A stretch of 64,000 nucleotides of DNA, from NCBI GenBank assembly GCA_963765625.1, contig CAVXXD010000013.1:1-64000 (forward strand), read 5' to 3'. Below, in pieces: positions 54,155-61,399 of the stretch. This stretch comes from CAVXXD01 sp963765625 (GTDB taxonomy: Bacteria > Actinomycetota > Geothermincolia > Geothermincolales > Geothermincolaceae). The notes below the pieces were generated by a model. That model saw only the letters and a program-made list of their open reading frames with translations, made no database searches and was not told the origin of the DNA. Both the position numbers and the translations under genes were made by a program. The stretch's first letter is position 1. Every line of letters starts with the position of its first letter.

Positions 54155-54913
54155 TCAACCTTGCGCGAATATTTCCGGCAGCAGGTCGAACGAGGGAAAC
54201 AGCAGCGGGTCCGCGAAAGAGACGATCTCCGCCACCGCTTCTTCTTCAAAGAATATTACCTGCAGGGAGTGGGCCTTAAACATGCGGCTCTCCTTGTCCA
54301 GCTCGTAAACGCCGAAGGCCAGCTGGCCGTTGGCCCGCCGGGGCAGCAGGCGCCAGCGCCCCGATTTCTCCCACTCGAAGATGTGGCCCATCATCAACTG
54401 CGCGGCCTTCTGGTCGGGGGGCGGATCCCGCCGTCCCGCCGCCGTATCGTAGAAGACGCCCACCACGTCGCGCGCGCACTCCAGCAGGTCTTCGAGGTTC
54501 GACTCGCTCAAGCCGAGGATGTCCCCAGTCTCGCCGGCGTCCTTGCCCATGACGTCGTGGAGCACAAGTACGGCGCGAGCCTGCGGCGGTACCTGCTGAA
54601 GGGCAGAAAGAAAGGCGAAGGAGACGCTCTCCCGGGGCCCGAAACGCCGGATGGCTCCCTGCCCCGCTCGCGGTTCCGGCAGTTCGGGGAAGAAGGCGTC
54701 GGGAAAAGGCTCCAGGTACGAACCGGGTGACGGCTCCCCGGACGGACGCAGGTCCGTGGGCAGAACCCGCGGCAGCTTGCCGTCGAGGATCTCCCGGCAG
54801 CGGTCTGCCGCATGACCCAGCGTTTTATCCGCCAGCTCCTCGGCGAGATGGAGCGAGCCGCTCATCCAATATACGAAAGCCCTGGCTTCGTCCTTGAGGC
54901 GGGAATCGTTCAT
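54155..54913 (-). CDS. ECF-like sigma factor with C-terminal SnoaL-like domain
   Basis: A 252-residue protein resembling the TIGR02960/ECF-41-like group. The sigma region 4 helix-turn-helix is VPPQARAVLVLHDVMGKDAGETGDILGLSESN (read in parts), and the C-terminal SnoaL-like domain has RRANGQLAFGVY, FKAHSLQVIFFEEEAVAEI and FADPLLFPSF. Region 2 is weak: SGSLHLAEELADKTLGHAADRCREI lacks the usual aromatic and basic residues. Such C-terminal domains regulate the sigma factor itself, replacing a separate anti-sigma. The ATG at 54913 follows a TATAAT box by six bases, so the mRNA may be leaderless. It precedes the sulfatase gene. Confidence 0.82.
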   Translation of the reverse strand: MNDSRLKDEARAFVYWMSGSLHLAEELADKTLGHAADRCREILDGKLPRVLPTDLRPSGEPSPGSYLEPFPDAFFPELPEPRAGQGAIRRFGPRESVSFAFLSALQQVPPQARAVLVLHDVMGKDAGETGDILGLSESNLEDLLECARDVVGVFYDTAAGRRDPPPDQKAAQLMMGHIFEWEKSGRWRLLPRRANGQLAFGVYELDKESRMFKAHSLQVIFFEEEAVAEIVSFADPLLFPSFDLLPEIFAQG

Positions 54914-54919
54914 GAGAAT

Positions 54920-54952
54920 ATTATAAGCCCCGGTCCATTGAGGAACGGGGCT
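54920..54952 (-). promoter_or_regulatory. TATAAT box abutting an inverted repeat, likely leaderless promoter
   Basis: On the minus strand TATAAT (54925-54920) is six bases before ATG. Just upstream, 54926-54936 and 54942-54952 form an 11-bp inverted repeat with one mismatch. The hairpin plus TTATAATATT may also terminate the small gene upstream. Confidence 0.55.
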
Positions 54953-54985
54953 CTGTTTGCCGACAAACCGGTTTTTACGCCCGGT

Positions 54986-55150
54986 TTAAAGATTGTCGCT
55001 GTGTGCGCGGATAGCTTCCAGCGCGAGGGTCCTGGTGGCGTATGACCCTAAAACGGTGCCGTAGCCGTCACCATGAAGGACCAGAAAGAAATCAAAGTCC
55101 GTATCTTCCTGGATGAAATACCTACATCCGCCTGACTCGATCTTGCCCAC
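54986..55150 (-). CDS. Small DUF1508/YegP-like protein
   Basis: A 54-residue frame starting at GTG (55150-55148) behind GGGGGTGAAAAAAC and ending TAA at 54988-54986. It reads GKIESGGCRYFIQED, then FFLVLHGDGYGTVLGSYATR, then TLALEAIRAHSDNL. The order of strands (YFI...; FFLVL..GYGTVLGSY; then a helix) resembles YegP/DUF1508 domains, which are short beta-hairpin-helix units. A good promoter (55296-55268) lies upstream. The assignment is tentative given the length. Confidence 0.6.
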   Translation of the reverse strand: MGKIESGGCRYFIQEDTDFDFFLVLHGDGYGTVLGSYATRTLALEAIRAHSDNL

Positions 55151-55339
55151 GTTTTTTCACCCCCTTATAAAACAGTCATCAGCAAAGGCCGAGCGTCTAC
55201 TCGGAACCCAAGTAATTACCCGGCATAGCCCTGAAAATGATTTCTCGGCGCAGGCCCAACTTTTAATAACCTAGCATAAGGACGTGTTGTGTACAAGGGG
55301 TTATTTTAAACTTATTGCAGATTTTTCGCCGGATCGCGC
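55151..55339. other. Upstream leader and spacer (189 bp)
   Basis: AT-rich for this window. On the minus strand it holds a promoter (TTGTAC at 55296-55291, 17-base spacing, TAGGTT at 55273-55268) and a leader of about 110 bases with a CCGAG/CTCGG hairpin (55189-55204) before the DUF1508-like gene. No known riboswitch was recognised. Confidence 0.4.
55268..55296 (-). promoter_or_regulatory. Candidate promoter for the DUF1508-like gene
   Basis: TTGTAC and TAGGTT with a 17-base spacer on the minus strand. Confidence 0.45.
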
Positions 55340-55813
55340 CTAGATCCCGCCGCCGCGTTCTTTCAGCAGGGTAGCCGTTTCGGTCTGCCTGTAATACCCT
55401 GCCAGGTATAGTGGAGTCCAGCCGTTATTGTCACGCGCGTTGATGTTGGCTCCCCTGTCGAGAAGGAGGGACACCATCTTCGTGGAACCCAGGAAAGCCG
55501 CCAGGTGGAGCGGGGTCCATCCGTGATCGTCCACGGCATTGATGTCGGCGTCCAGCTTGACGAGGAGTTCAACCGTCATGGCGTATCCTCCTTCCACCGC
55601 GAGATGAAGAGGGGTCATGCCTTTCTCGTCCTTGACGTTGATGTAGGCCCCCTCGTCGAAGGACATCTGGACCCCGGGCGAGTCGCCCCCCACCGCCGCC
55701 TTCAGCAGTTCGGCATTCTTCTCCTCCTGGGTCTTCTCCTTTCCGCACCCGCCCGTGAGCGTCAGGACGAACAACAACAGGAGCAGTGCCAGCATCCATG
55801 CCGTCTTTTTCAC
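55340..55813 (-). CDS. Ankyrin-repeat lipoprotein
   Basis: A 157-residue protein with a lipoprotein signal peptide ending TGGC (about residue 23) and three to four ankyrin repeats: AVGGDSPGVQMSFDEGAYIN, then GMTPLHLAVEGGYAMTVELL, GWTPLHLAAFLGSTKMVSLL and GWTPLYLAGYYRQTETATLL. Ankyrin repeats bind other proteins. As a lipoprotein it would face the outside of the membrane. It is a stand-alone gene on the minus strand with no obvious partner. Confidence 0.9.
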   Translation of the reverse strand: MKKTAWMLALLLLLFVLTLTGGCGKEKTQEEKNAELLKAAVGGDSPGVQMSFDEGAYINVKDEKGMTPLHLAVEGGYAMTVELLVKLDADINAVDDHGWTPLHLAAFLGSTKMVSLLLDRGANINARDNNGWTPLYLAGYYRQTETATLLKERGGGI

Positions 55814-55846
55814 GGCTTCTCCATTCTTTCAACGAGAGATTGAAAA

Positions 55847-55868
55847 GGGGGCGCCGGCGGGCGCCCCC
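55847..55868 (-). terminator. Terminator of the DUF5684-like gene
   Basis: GGGGGCGCC (55847-55855) pairs with GGCGCCCCC (55860-55868); four T follow on the minus strand. Confidence 0.75.
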
Positions 55869-55883
55869 TTCCAACGCCTGTAA

Positions 55884-56219
55884 CTATTTTTCGAAAGCGA
55901 GCTGGTAGAGGATGAAGAAGTTGACGATGGGGATGATCAACAAGAGGCCGTAGATGCGCTCCTTGCCGCATTTCTCCGCTATATCCATGTAGATGATGAT
56001 GATGGCGACGATGTTGACGCAGGGGATCAGGCAGAGGATGAACCAGAGGACCTCGCGACCGGCGATCTGGGTCATCAGCCAGAGGTTGAGGATGGGCACG
56101 TACGCGAACCAGTCGTTCTCGATGTTGAACCTCTTCGCGATCCTCTGCATGCAATATGCCACGAAGACATAGATGGCGATTATGAAGAGGAAATACAGGA
56201 TCATTAAGACAGCATCCAT
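55884..56219 (-). CDS. DUF5684-like small membrane protein
   Basis: A 111-residue protein with four hydrophobic segments: MILYFLFIIAIYVFVAYCMQ, WFAYVPILNLWLMTQIAG, FILCLIPCVNIVAIIIIYMD and IYGLLLIIPIVNFFILYQL. The AYVPILNLWLM..AGR and LCLIPCVNIV patterns match DUF5684-type proteins of unknown function. I chose the ATG at 56219 with GAGAGG upstream; the longer frame reaches 56504 without support. A terminator follows. Confidence 0.8.
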   Translation of the reverse strand: MDAVLMILYFLFIIAIYVFVAYCMQRIAKRFNIENDWFAYVPILNLWLMTQIAGREVLWFILCLIPCVNIVAIIIIYMDIAEKCGKERIYGLLLIIPIVNFFILYQLAFEK

Positions 56220-56386
56220 ATACGAAAACCTCTCTTTCTTTGGAACAAGTCGGGACCTTGACCTTACCAAACCCATCCGGCTGCTATGGCATCCCCTCCT
56301 TTCTTCTTCTTTGTTCTTCATGTACCCCTCAAGCCCCTTCCGCATACCTGCCGCCTCGACTTTTATCCGCGCCGGGCGGTGGATTG

Positions 56387-56392
56387 TATAAT
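56387..56392 (+). promoter_or_regulatory. -10 box for the methyltransferase at 56415
   Basis: Exact TATAAT, 22 bases before the start codon; no clear -35. Confidence 0.45.
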
Positions 56393-56414
56393 ATGCGCAA
56401 CGGAGGTGCGGGGG

Positions 56415-57221
56415 ATGAACAACGACAGGTACGTCCACGGGTACTCGGAGCGGGAAGCGGCCAGGCTGTACGACCAGGCCGGCGCCCTGGACGAGTTGCT
56501 GCACGGCGACACCGTCTACCCGGCGGGGTCCGAGGTGCTGGAGGCCGGCTGCGGCGTGGGTGCCCAGACCCTGTTACTGGCGCGCAACAGCCCTTCGGCC
56601 CACTTCACCTCGATCGACATCTCCGCGGAGTCCATCGGGCAGGCGAGCGCCCTCCTAAAAGAAGCCGGCGCGTCCAACGTCTCTTTTCAGACCGCCGACA
56701 TCTTCGACCTGCCCTTCGAGAAGAACCGCTTCGACCACGTCTTCTGCTGCTTCCTGCTCGAGCACCTCGAGGACCCGGCGGGCGCCCTGGCCGAACTGCG
56801 TGGGGTGCTGCGCCAGGGCGGCTCGATCACCGTGATCGAGGGCGACCACGGCTCGGCTTACTTCCACCCGGACAGCGAGTATGCCCGGCTGGCCATCGGC
56901 TGCCTGGTGGAATCGCAGCGGCGGCTGGGCGGCAACGCCCTGATCGGACGCGAGCTCTATCCCCTGCTCGCCGCCGCGGGGTTCCGCGACGTCGCGGTCT
57001 CGCCCCGCATGGTCTACGTGGACGGCAGCCGGCCCGGCCTGGCCGAGGGCTTCACCCGCAACACCTTCACCGCCATGGTGGAAGGGGCTCGCGAGCAAGC
57101 GATGAGGATGGGGCTGGCCTCGGTGGAGGACTTTGATCAAGGCGTCCGGGACCTCTACCGCACCGCCGAGCCGGACGGCACCTTCTGCTATACCTTCTTC
57201 AAGGCGACGGGCGTGAAGTAG
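56415..57221 (+). CDS. Class I SAM-dependent methyltransferase
   Basis: A 268-residue protein. Motif I is VLEAGCGVGAQTLLLA, motif II is FTSIDISAESI, and the later motifs are FDHVFCCFLLEHLEDP and LRGVLRQGGSITVIEGDHGS, as in UbiE/Cyclopropane-type methyltransferases. The N-terminus (YVHGYSEREAARLYDQAG) is typical of small-molecule C- or O-methyltransferases. The ATG at 56415 sits just after GGAGGTGCGGGGG. The substrate is unknown. Confidence 0.9.
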   Translation: MNNDRYVHGYSEREAARLYDQAGALDELLHGDTVYPAGSEVLEAGCGVGAQTLLLARNSPSAHFTSIDISAESIGQASALLKEAGASNVSFQTADIFDLPFEKNRFDHVFCCFLLEHLEDPAGALAELRGVLRQGGSITVIEGDHGSAYFHPDSEYARLAIGCLVESQRRLGGNALIGRELYPLLAAAGFRDVAVSPRMVYVDGSRPGLAEGFTRNTFTAMVEGAREQAMRMGLASVEDFDQGVRDLYRTAEPDGTFCYTFFKATGVK

Positions 57222-57223
57222 AT

Positions 57224-57517
57224 TCAGGCATCTGCCTGATTGCCGGGTTCTCCCTCGAATTGTTCAGCCAGTTCGTGGATGATCTTCTCGTCTATCTCGT
57301 TGTCTTCACCGAGAAAACCGCCTTCCGCCTTGATGGTCGTTTTCTCCTTCCAGGGATAAAGGATCAGGCCCAGAAACACTATCGCTAAACATCCGAGGCC
57401 ATATCCATAAGGGATATCCAGGCAATGATGCCTTGCAGCCACTAAGGCAAAGCTAGCCATCAAGAAAATAACGTCGAAAATTAACAGCAACAACCTGGAC
57501 TTCTTCACGATCTCCAT
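57224..57517 (-). CDS. Small two-helix membrane protein
   Basis: A 97-residue protein with two hydrophobic segments (LLLLIFDVIFLMASFALVA and GYGLGCLAIVFLGLILYPW) and an acidic cytoplasmic-looking tail (EDNEIDEKIIHELAEQFEGE). It begins 4 bases after the stop of the FAD oxidoreductase, so it is probably co-transcribed. It uses more A and T than its neighbours. No family was recognised. Confidence 0.65.
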   Translation of the reverse strand: MEIVKKSRLLLLIFDVIFLMASFALVAARHHCLDIPYGYGLGCLAIVFLGLILYPWKEKTTIKAEGGFLGEDNEIDEKIIHELAEQFEGEPGNQADA

Positions 57518-57521
57518 CCCT

Positions 57522-58856
57522 TCACGACAGGTCGGCAGTAACGGCGGACGCCGCGGCGAGGCCGCTGCGCAGGGCGCCCTCCACCGTACCGGGCATGCGC
57601 ATGTATTCGCCGCAGAGGTAGAGGCCCTTCACGTCATGATAGTGGTCCCTCTCCATGCGCGCCACGGCGGTGGCCATGCCCGGGGGATAGAAGCAGAGGG
57701 CTTCTTTCCAGCGATAGAGCTCGGTGAACGCCGGGTCCGCGGGCATGCCGGGAAAGAACCTCTCCATCTCCCGCTGCAGGCGCAGTATCACTTCATCGTC
57801 CGGCATCCCGTTGAGCTCGAAAGCGGCGGAGCCGAAGGTAAAGCAGTGGGCCAGCTCGCAGCCGCCGGGGGCGTAACGCGGCGACTTGGCGGAGTCGAGG
57901 CCGATGGAGACGATGGGCGAGCCCGAGCGGCGCGGGATGCAGACCGCGTAAGTGCCCGCGGGAGCTATCTTTTTATCGAGGGCGAACATGGCATGGCAGC
58001 AGGCGCTGTAACGGACTTTTTCCAGCGGCAGGCGGAGCGTGTCGGGCAGGCCCGGCGCCAGCCGCAGGGCGGTGGTGGCGGTGGTGGCGCAGACCACCGC
58101 GGCCGCCGGCAGGAAGCCCGCCTCCGTCTCCACTCCCTTGACCGCGTCCCCCTCGATGACGATGCGGCGGGCCGGCGTGCCGCACTGGACAGGCCCGCCG
58201 CAATCGCCGGCCAGCGCCGCGGCCAGGCTGGCCAGGCCGCGCTCCAGGGCGACGAACCCCTTGATGCCGCTGACGATGTGCCAGGTAAGCGAGATGCCGG
58301 CGGCGGCGCTGATGTCCTCGGGCTGGGCACAGGAGAGGCTGGAGGCGCAGGGCTGGAGGAAGTACTCCAGCACGTCCGGACCGAACCGGCGCAAGGCGAA
58401 CTCGGCCAGGCTCCGCCGGTCCAGCTCTCCCAGGTTCTCCATGTCGGCGAAGGCCATCTCCTTCCGGTGTTTCAGCATGAAGAAGGCCAGCCTGGCCAGG
58501 CCGATGCGCTCGCGGACGCCGCCGGACTGGTAACCCAGGCCGCGCAGGGCGATGCGGGGGTCGCGGCTCACGTCCAGCTGGTACATGCGCTCTCCGCGCC
58601 AGGCCTGGGCGCGTAGGTTGTAGTCGACCAGCTCGCCTCCCAGCCCGGCGTCGCGGCAAACCTCGAAGGTGGTGTCGTAGTAGCGGGTGAAGAACTGGGC
58701 GCCCAGGTCGAGCTGGTATCCCTGCCGTTGGACCCCGGCTATCCTCCCCCCGGGAGCCTGCTCCTTCTCCAGCACCGTCACGCCGAAGCCCGCCCGGTGA
58801 AGGGAACCAGCGGCGGCCAGCCCCGCCGTCCCCGCTCCGACTACGATTATCTTCAC
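57522..58856 (-). CDS. FAD-dependent amine-oxidase / protoporphyrinogen oxidase-like protein
   Basis: A 444-residue flavoprotein. The Rossmann motif is IIVVGAGTAGLAAAGSLHRAG with Glu at the end of strand 2 (VLEKEQAPGGR), and the C-terminal FAD motif is GLYLCGEYMRMPGTVEGALRSG. The body matches the HemG/CrtI/amine oxidase superfamily. Protoporphyrinogen oxidation, carotenoid desaturation or amine oxidation cannot be told apart here. The start is GTG at 58856 with GGGGGAGGCGC upstream. Confidence 0.85.
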   Translation of the reverse strand: MKIIVVGAGTAGLAAAGSLHRAGFGVTVLEKEQAPGGRIAGVQRQGYQLDLGAQFFTRYYDTTFEVCRDAGLGGELVDYNLRAQAWRGERMYQLDVSRDPRIALRGLGYQSGGVRERIGLARLAFFMLKHRKEMAFADMENLGELDRRSLAEFALRRFGPDVLEYFLQPCASSLSCAQPEDISAAAGISLTWHIVSGIKGFVALERGLASLAAALAGDCGGPVQCGTPARRIVIEGDAVKGVETEAGFLPAAAVVCATTATTALRLAPGLPDTLRLPLEKVRYSACCHAMFALDKKIAPAGTYAVCIPRRSGSPIVSIGLDSAKSPRYAPGGCELAHCFTFGSAAFELNGMPDDEVILRLQREMERFFPGMPADPAFTELYRWKEALCFYPPGMATAVARMERDHYHDVKGLYLCGEYMRMPGTVEGALRSGLAAASAVTADLS

Positions 58857-59026
58857 GCGCCTCCCCCTTCTTCCGCGAACCGTCAGCCCTGATAACAAAT
58901 ATAGAATACTTCAAGCCTATAACACCACTGACGAATGGATCGAGTTTGACATAGCGGGGACGAAAGCCTGAACATAAAACCACCGTGCGTGTGGAAACTG
59001 GATGGTCCACCAAGGAGGTCGATGGG

Positions 59027-60427
59027 ATGCGATTCAGAGCCGTGTTGGCAATCTCCCTTCTGGCGGTGTTCATGCTGGGCCTGCCCGCCCCGCTACCGGC
59101 CCAGGAGATCCCGGCCTCGCAAGCCCTGGAGGTGGGAGAGAGCGAGTCCCAGTCTATCCGGGGGCTTACGTTCGAGCAGGAAGTCCCGGTGCGTTACTTC
59201 AACCGCGACGAACTCAAACAGCATCTCATCGATTTCTACGCCACCCATTACCCCACCGAACAGCAGGAACAGGACGAGGCGGTGCTCAAGCTGCTGGGCC
59301 TGGTGGGCGGGGACGTGGATTACCCCCGCCTGATGCTCGACCTGTACACCGAGCAGATCGCCGCTTTCTACGAGAACGAGGACGATTACATCGCCTTCCT
59401 CGCCGGCCAGGAAAACGCGGGCCCCTACCAGCTCAACAACCTCATCCACGAATACGTCCACGCCCTGCAGGACCAGAACTTCGACATCCACCGGCCTCCC
59501 TTCTACGACGACCGGGATGGGGTCAACGACCTGACGCTGGCCGGCATATCCCTGGTAGAGGGTGACGCTTCCATCTGCAACCAGGTCTGGTACGGCATGA
59601 TCCCCGAACAGGAGTACCAAGCGATATTCGACGAGGCGGAGTCCATTCCCACGCCGGTATACGACGCGGCCCCGGACTACGTCAAGAGCCGGCTCTATTT
59701 CCCTTACGAAGAAGGGCTGGACTTTGCCCGCTACCTCTACGATGCCCAGGGTTTCGAGGCCATCAACCTGGCCTACGCCGATCCGCCGGCCTCCACCGAG
59801 CAGGTGATCCACCCGGAGAAATACACGGCGGGAGAGAAGCCGGCCGATGTCGAGACGGTGAACGTCGTCGCCTCGCTGGGCAAGGGCTGGGAACTGGAGC
59901 TGTCCGGAGTGGCGGGCGAGTACCACCTGCGGGAAATGCTGGAGACGGCCCTGGGGGAGGAGGAGTCCGCCCGGGCGGCGGCCGGCTGGGGTGGTTCGGA
60001 GTACTGTTATTACGGCAACGCTTCCGGCGACGGATTGCTGACGTTGAGCGTGTCCTGGGACAGCGAAGCGGATGCCGCGGAGTTCGCGGAATCCTTCACC
60101 GGCTACGCGGACGGCAGGCTGGGGGCCGGCGCAACCGTGCCTGCGCCGGAATATTCCACCTGGCGCTCCTGGAGCGACGGGGAGACCGCCGTGGCTCTGT
60201 CCCTGGACGGAGCACGGACCGACATGGTTTTTACCGACCGTCCGGGGGTGCTGGGCAAGGCCGGCATGGCCCTGGGAGGGCAGGCCGGGGACTTTCCCCT
60301 GGTGGAAGAAGAGGAGGAGAGCGGTTCTTCCTCCATGGTCGTGGCCATAGTCATCGCGTCCCTGGCACTGCTGGCCGCCGCCCTGGCCGCCGTCGTCTTC
60401 TTTAAGCGCGGACGCCCACACGACTAG
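59027..60427 (+). CDS. Membrane-anchored extracytoplasmic zinc metallopeptidase-like protein
   Basis: A 466-residue protein with a signal peptide (AVLAISLLAVFMLGLPAPLP), an outer domain, and one C-terminal membrane segment (about residues 437-460) followed by a basic tail. The zinc-binding HExxH is HEYVH (141-145) and the probable third ligand is Glu178 in LVEGDASICNQ. EEYQ and DSEADAAEFAESF stretches are otherwise unremarkable. A gluzincin-like peptidase acting outside the cell is the best reading, although some HExxH proteins are inactive. The ATG at 59027 has AAGGAGGTCGATGGG upstream. Confidence 0.75.
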   Translation: MRFRAVLAISLLAVFMLGLPAPLPAQEIPASQALEVGESESQSIRGLTFEQEVPVRYFNRDELKQHLIDFYATHYPTEQQEQDEAVLKLLGLVGGDVDYPRLMLDLYTEQIAAFYENEDDYIAFLAGQENAGPYQLNNLIHEYVHALQDQNFDIHRPPFYDDRDGVNDLTLAGISLVEGDASICNQVWYGMIPEQEYQAIFDEAESIPTPVYDAAPDYVKSRLYFPYEEGLDFARYLYDAQGFEAINLAYADPPASTEQVIHPEKYTAGEKPADVETVNVVASLGKGWELELSGVAGEYHLREMLETALGEEESARAAAGWGGSEYCYYGNASGDGLLTLSVSWDSEADAAEFAESFTGYADGRLGAGATVPAPEYSTWRSWSDGETAVALSLDGARTDMVFTDRPGVLGKAGMALGGQAGDFPLVEEEEESGSSSMVVAIVIASLALLAAALAAVVFFKRGRPHD

Positions 60428-60471
60428 TGGTAAAATCATCTTAGCTGTATCCAGCATCGAACGAGGTACAC

Positions 60472-60800
60472 GTGAAAGCGATGTCGTTTATCCTGCCAGC
60501 CCTGTTGCTGTCATCGATGTTGATGCTCGCGGGGTGCGATAGCGACAGCGAGGCGAGCTCCACCTGATCGTCTACACCAACTACTTCGACGATAGAGAAA
60601 GCGCCGAGTCGTACTCAAACCACCAGGACGTCGTGGACAGGGTCTTCTCCGGCGATTACGGGAGTGACGACATGGCGGGCCAGGCCGCACAACTGAACTA
60701 CGTCGCCGGGTTCACCTACAACGCTTCATTCAAAGAGGGGGACAAAGGAGCGCTCGGTGAATACCAGGACGACGAGTGGTTCGAGATACTAACCTGGTAA
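60472..60800 (+). pseudogene. Small lipoprotein, split by a frameshift
   Basis: A GTG at 60472 (GAGG upstream) starts a lipoprotein signal peptide with lipobox LAGC; this frame stops at 60567 after 31 residues. One frame over, from about 60555, a stop-free coding stretch reads ELHLIVYTNYFDDRESAESY, then DVVDRVFSGDYGSDDMAG, then TYNASFKEGDKGALGEYQDD and WFEILTW, ending with TAA at 60798-60800. The two parts would join into about 108 residues. A missing base, or two extra, near 60545-60560 explains it. It has no recognised family and lies just after the peptidase gene. Confidence 0.6.
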
Positions 60801-60831
60801 AGGGTGAGGCCCGGCCGGCCCATCACGCACT

Positions 60832-61347
60832 CTATTTCCAAGACCCTTCCGTAGGAGGATTAAAGGGTGTTTGCGGCACCGTGGAAGCGCCCTCTTTTCT
60901 GCCCAGAAATATCGTGATCAGCAGGCACGCGATAGCAAGGATGACGAATACGGATACCGAGACGATCATGAGCGTGCGTTTGGTGGCAGCTTCGTCGTCT
61001 CTTTGCCTCAAGGCTTCCTGGTAATCCGCTTCAGCCTGTTGCGCGAGTTGCGCCTTGTTCATGTTGTATGTTTCCATTGCCGCGTTGTAGGCGCTCTTTT
61101 CGGCTTCGAATTTATCTTCTTGGGCCTGTATATATTCGTAATCCAAGTATTCTTGATAGGGCAGATTCCGTGGGTCGGCTATCAGCGCTGCAGGAAACGC
61201 CGGCGGCCTGGGTTCCTCCCCAGCGTCGATGGACTGCTTCTGTACCGGTTCATTCTTCGCGGAGTCCCACTCGTAATAAAAATACACTCCTGAAGTTATC
61301 GCCAGGACAAGAAAAACGATGGACAGAATAGTAAACAACTTTTTCAC
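60832..61347 (-). CDS. Membrane protein with coiled-coil outer domain
   Basis: A 171-residue protein with an N-terminal membrane segment (LFTILSIVFLVLAITSGVYFYY), a helical stretch rich in Glu, Ala and Gln (YQEYLDYEYIQAQEDKFEAE, AQLAQQAEADYQEALRQRDD) likely to form a coiled coil, and a second membrane segment (TLMIVSVSVFVILAIACLLI). The start is GTG at 61347 with GGGAG upstream. The function is unknown. Confidence 0.7.
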   Translation of the reverse strand: MKKLFTILSIVFLVLAITSGVYFYYEWDSAKNEPVQKQSIDAGEEPRPPAFPAALIADPRNLPYQEYLDYEYIQAQEDKFEAEKSAYNAAMETYNMNKAQLAQQAEADYQEALRQRDDEAATKRTLMIVSVSVFVILAIACLLITIFLGRKEGASTVPQTPFNPPTEGSWK

Positions 61348-61399
61348 TGCGTGACTCCCGTGCTAATATGACTGCTTCGTTAATGATAGCAGAAGAAGT

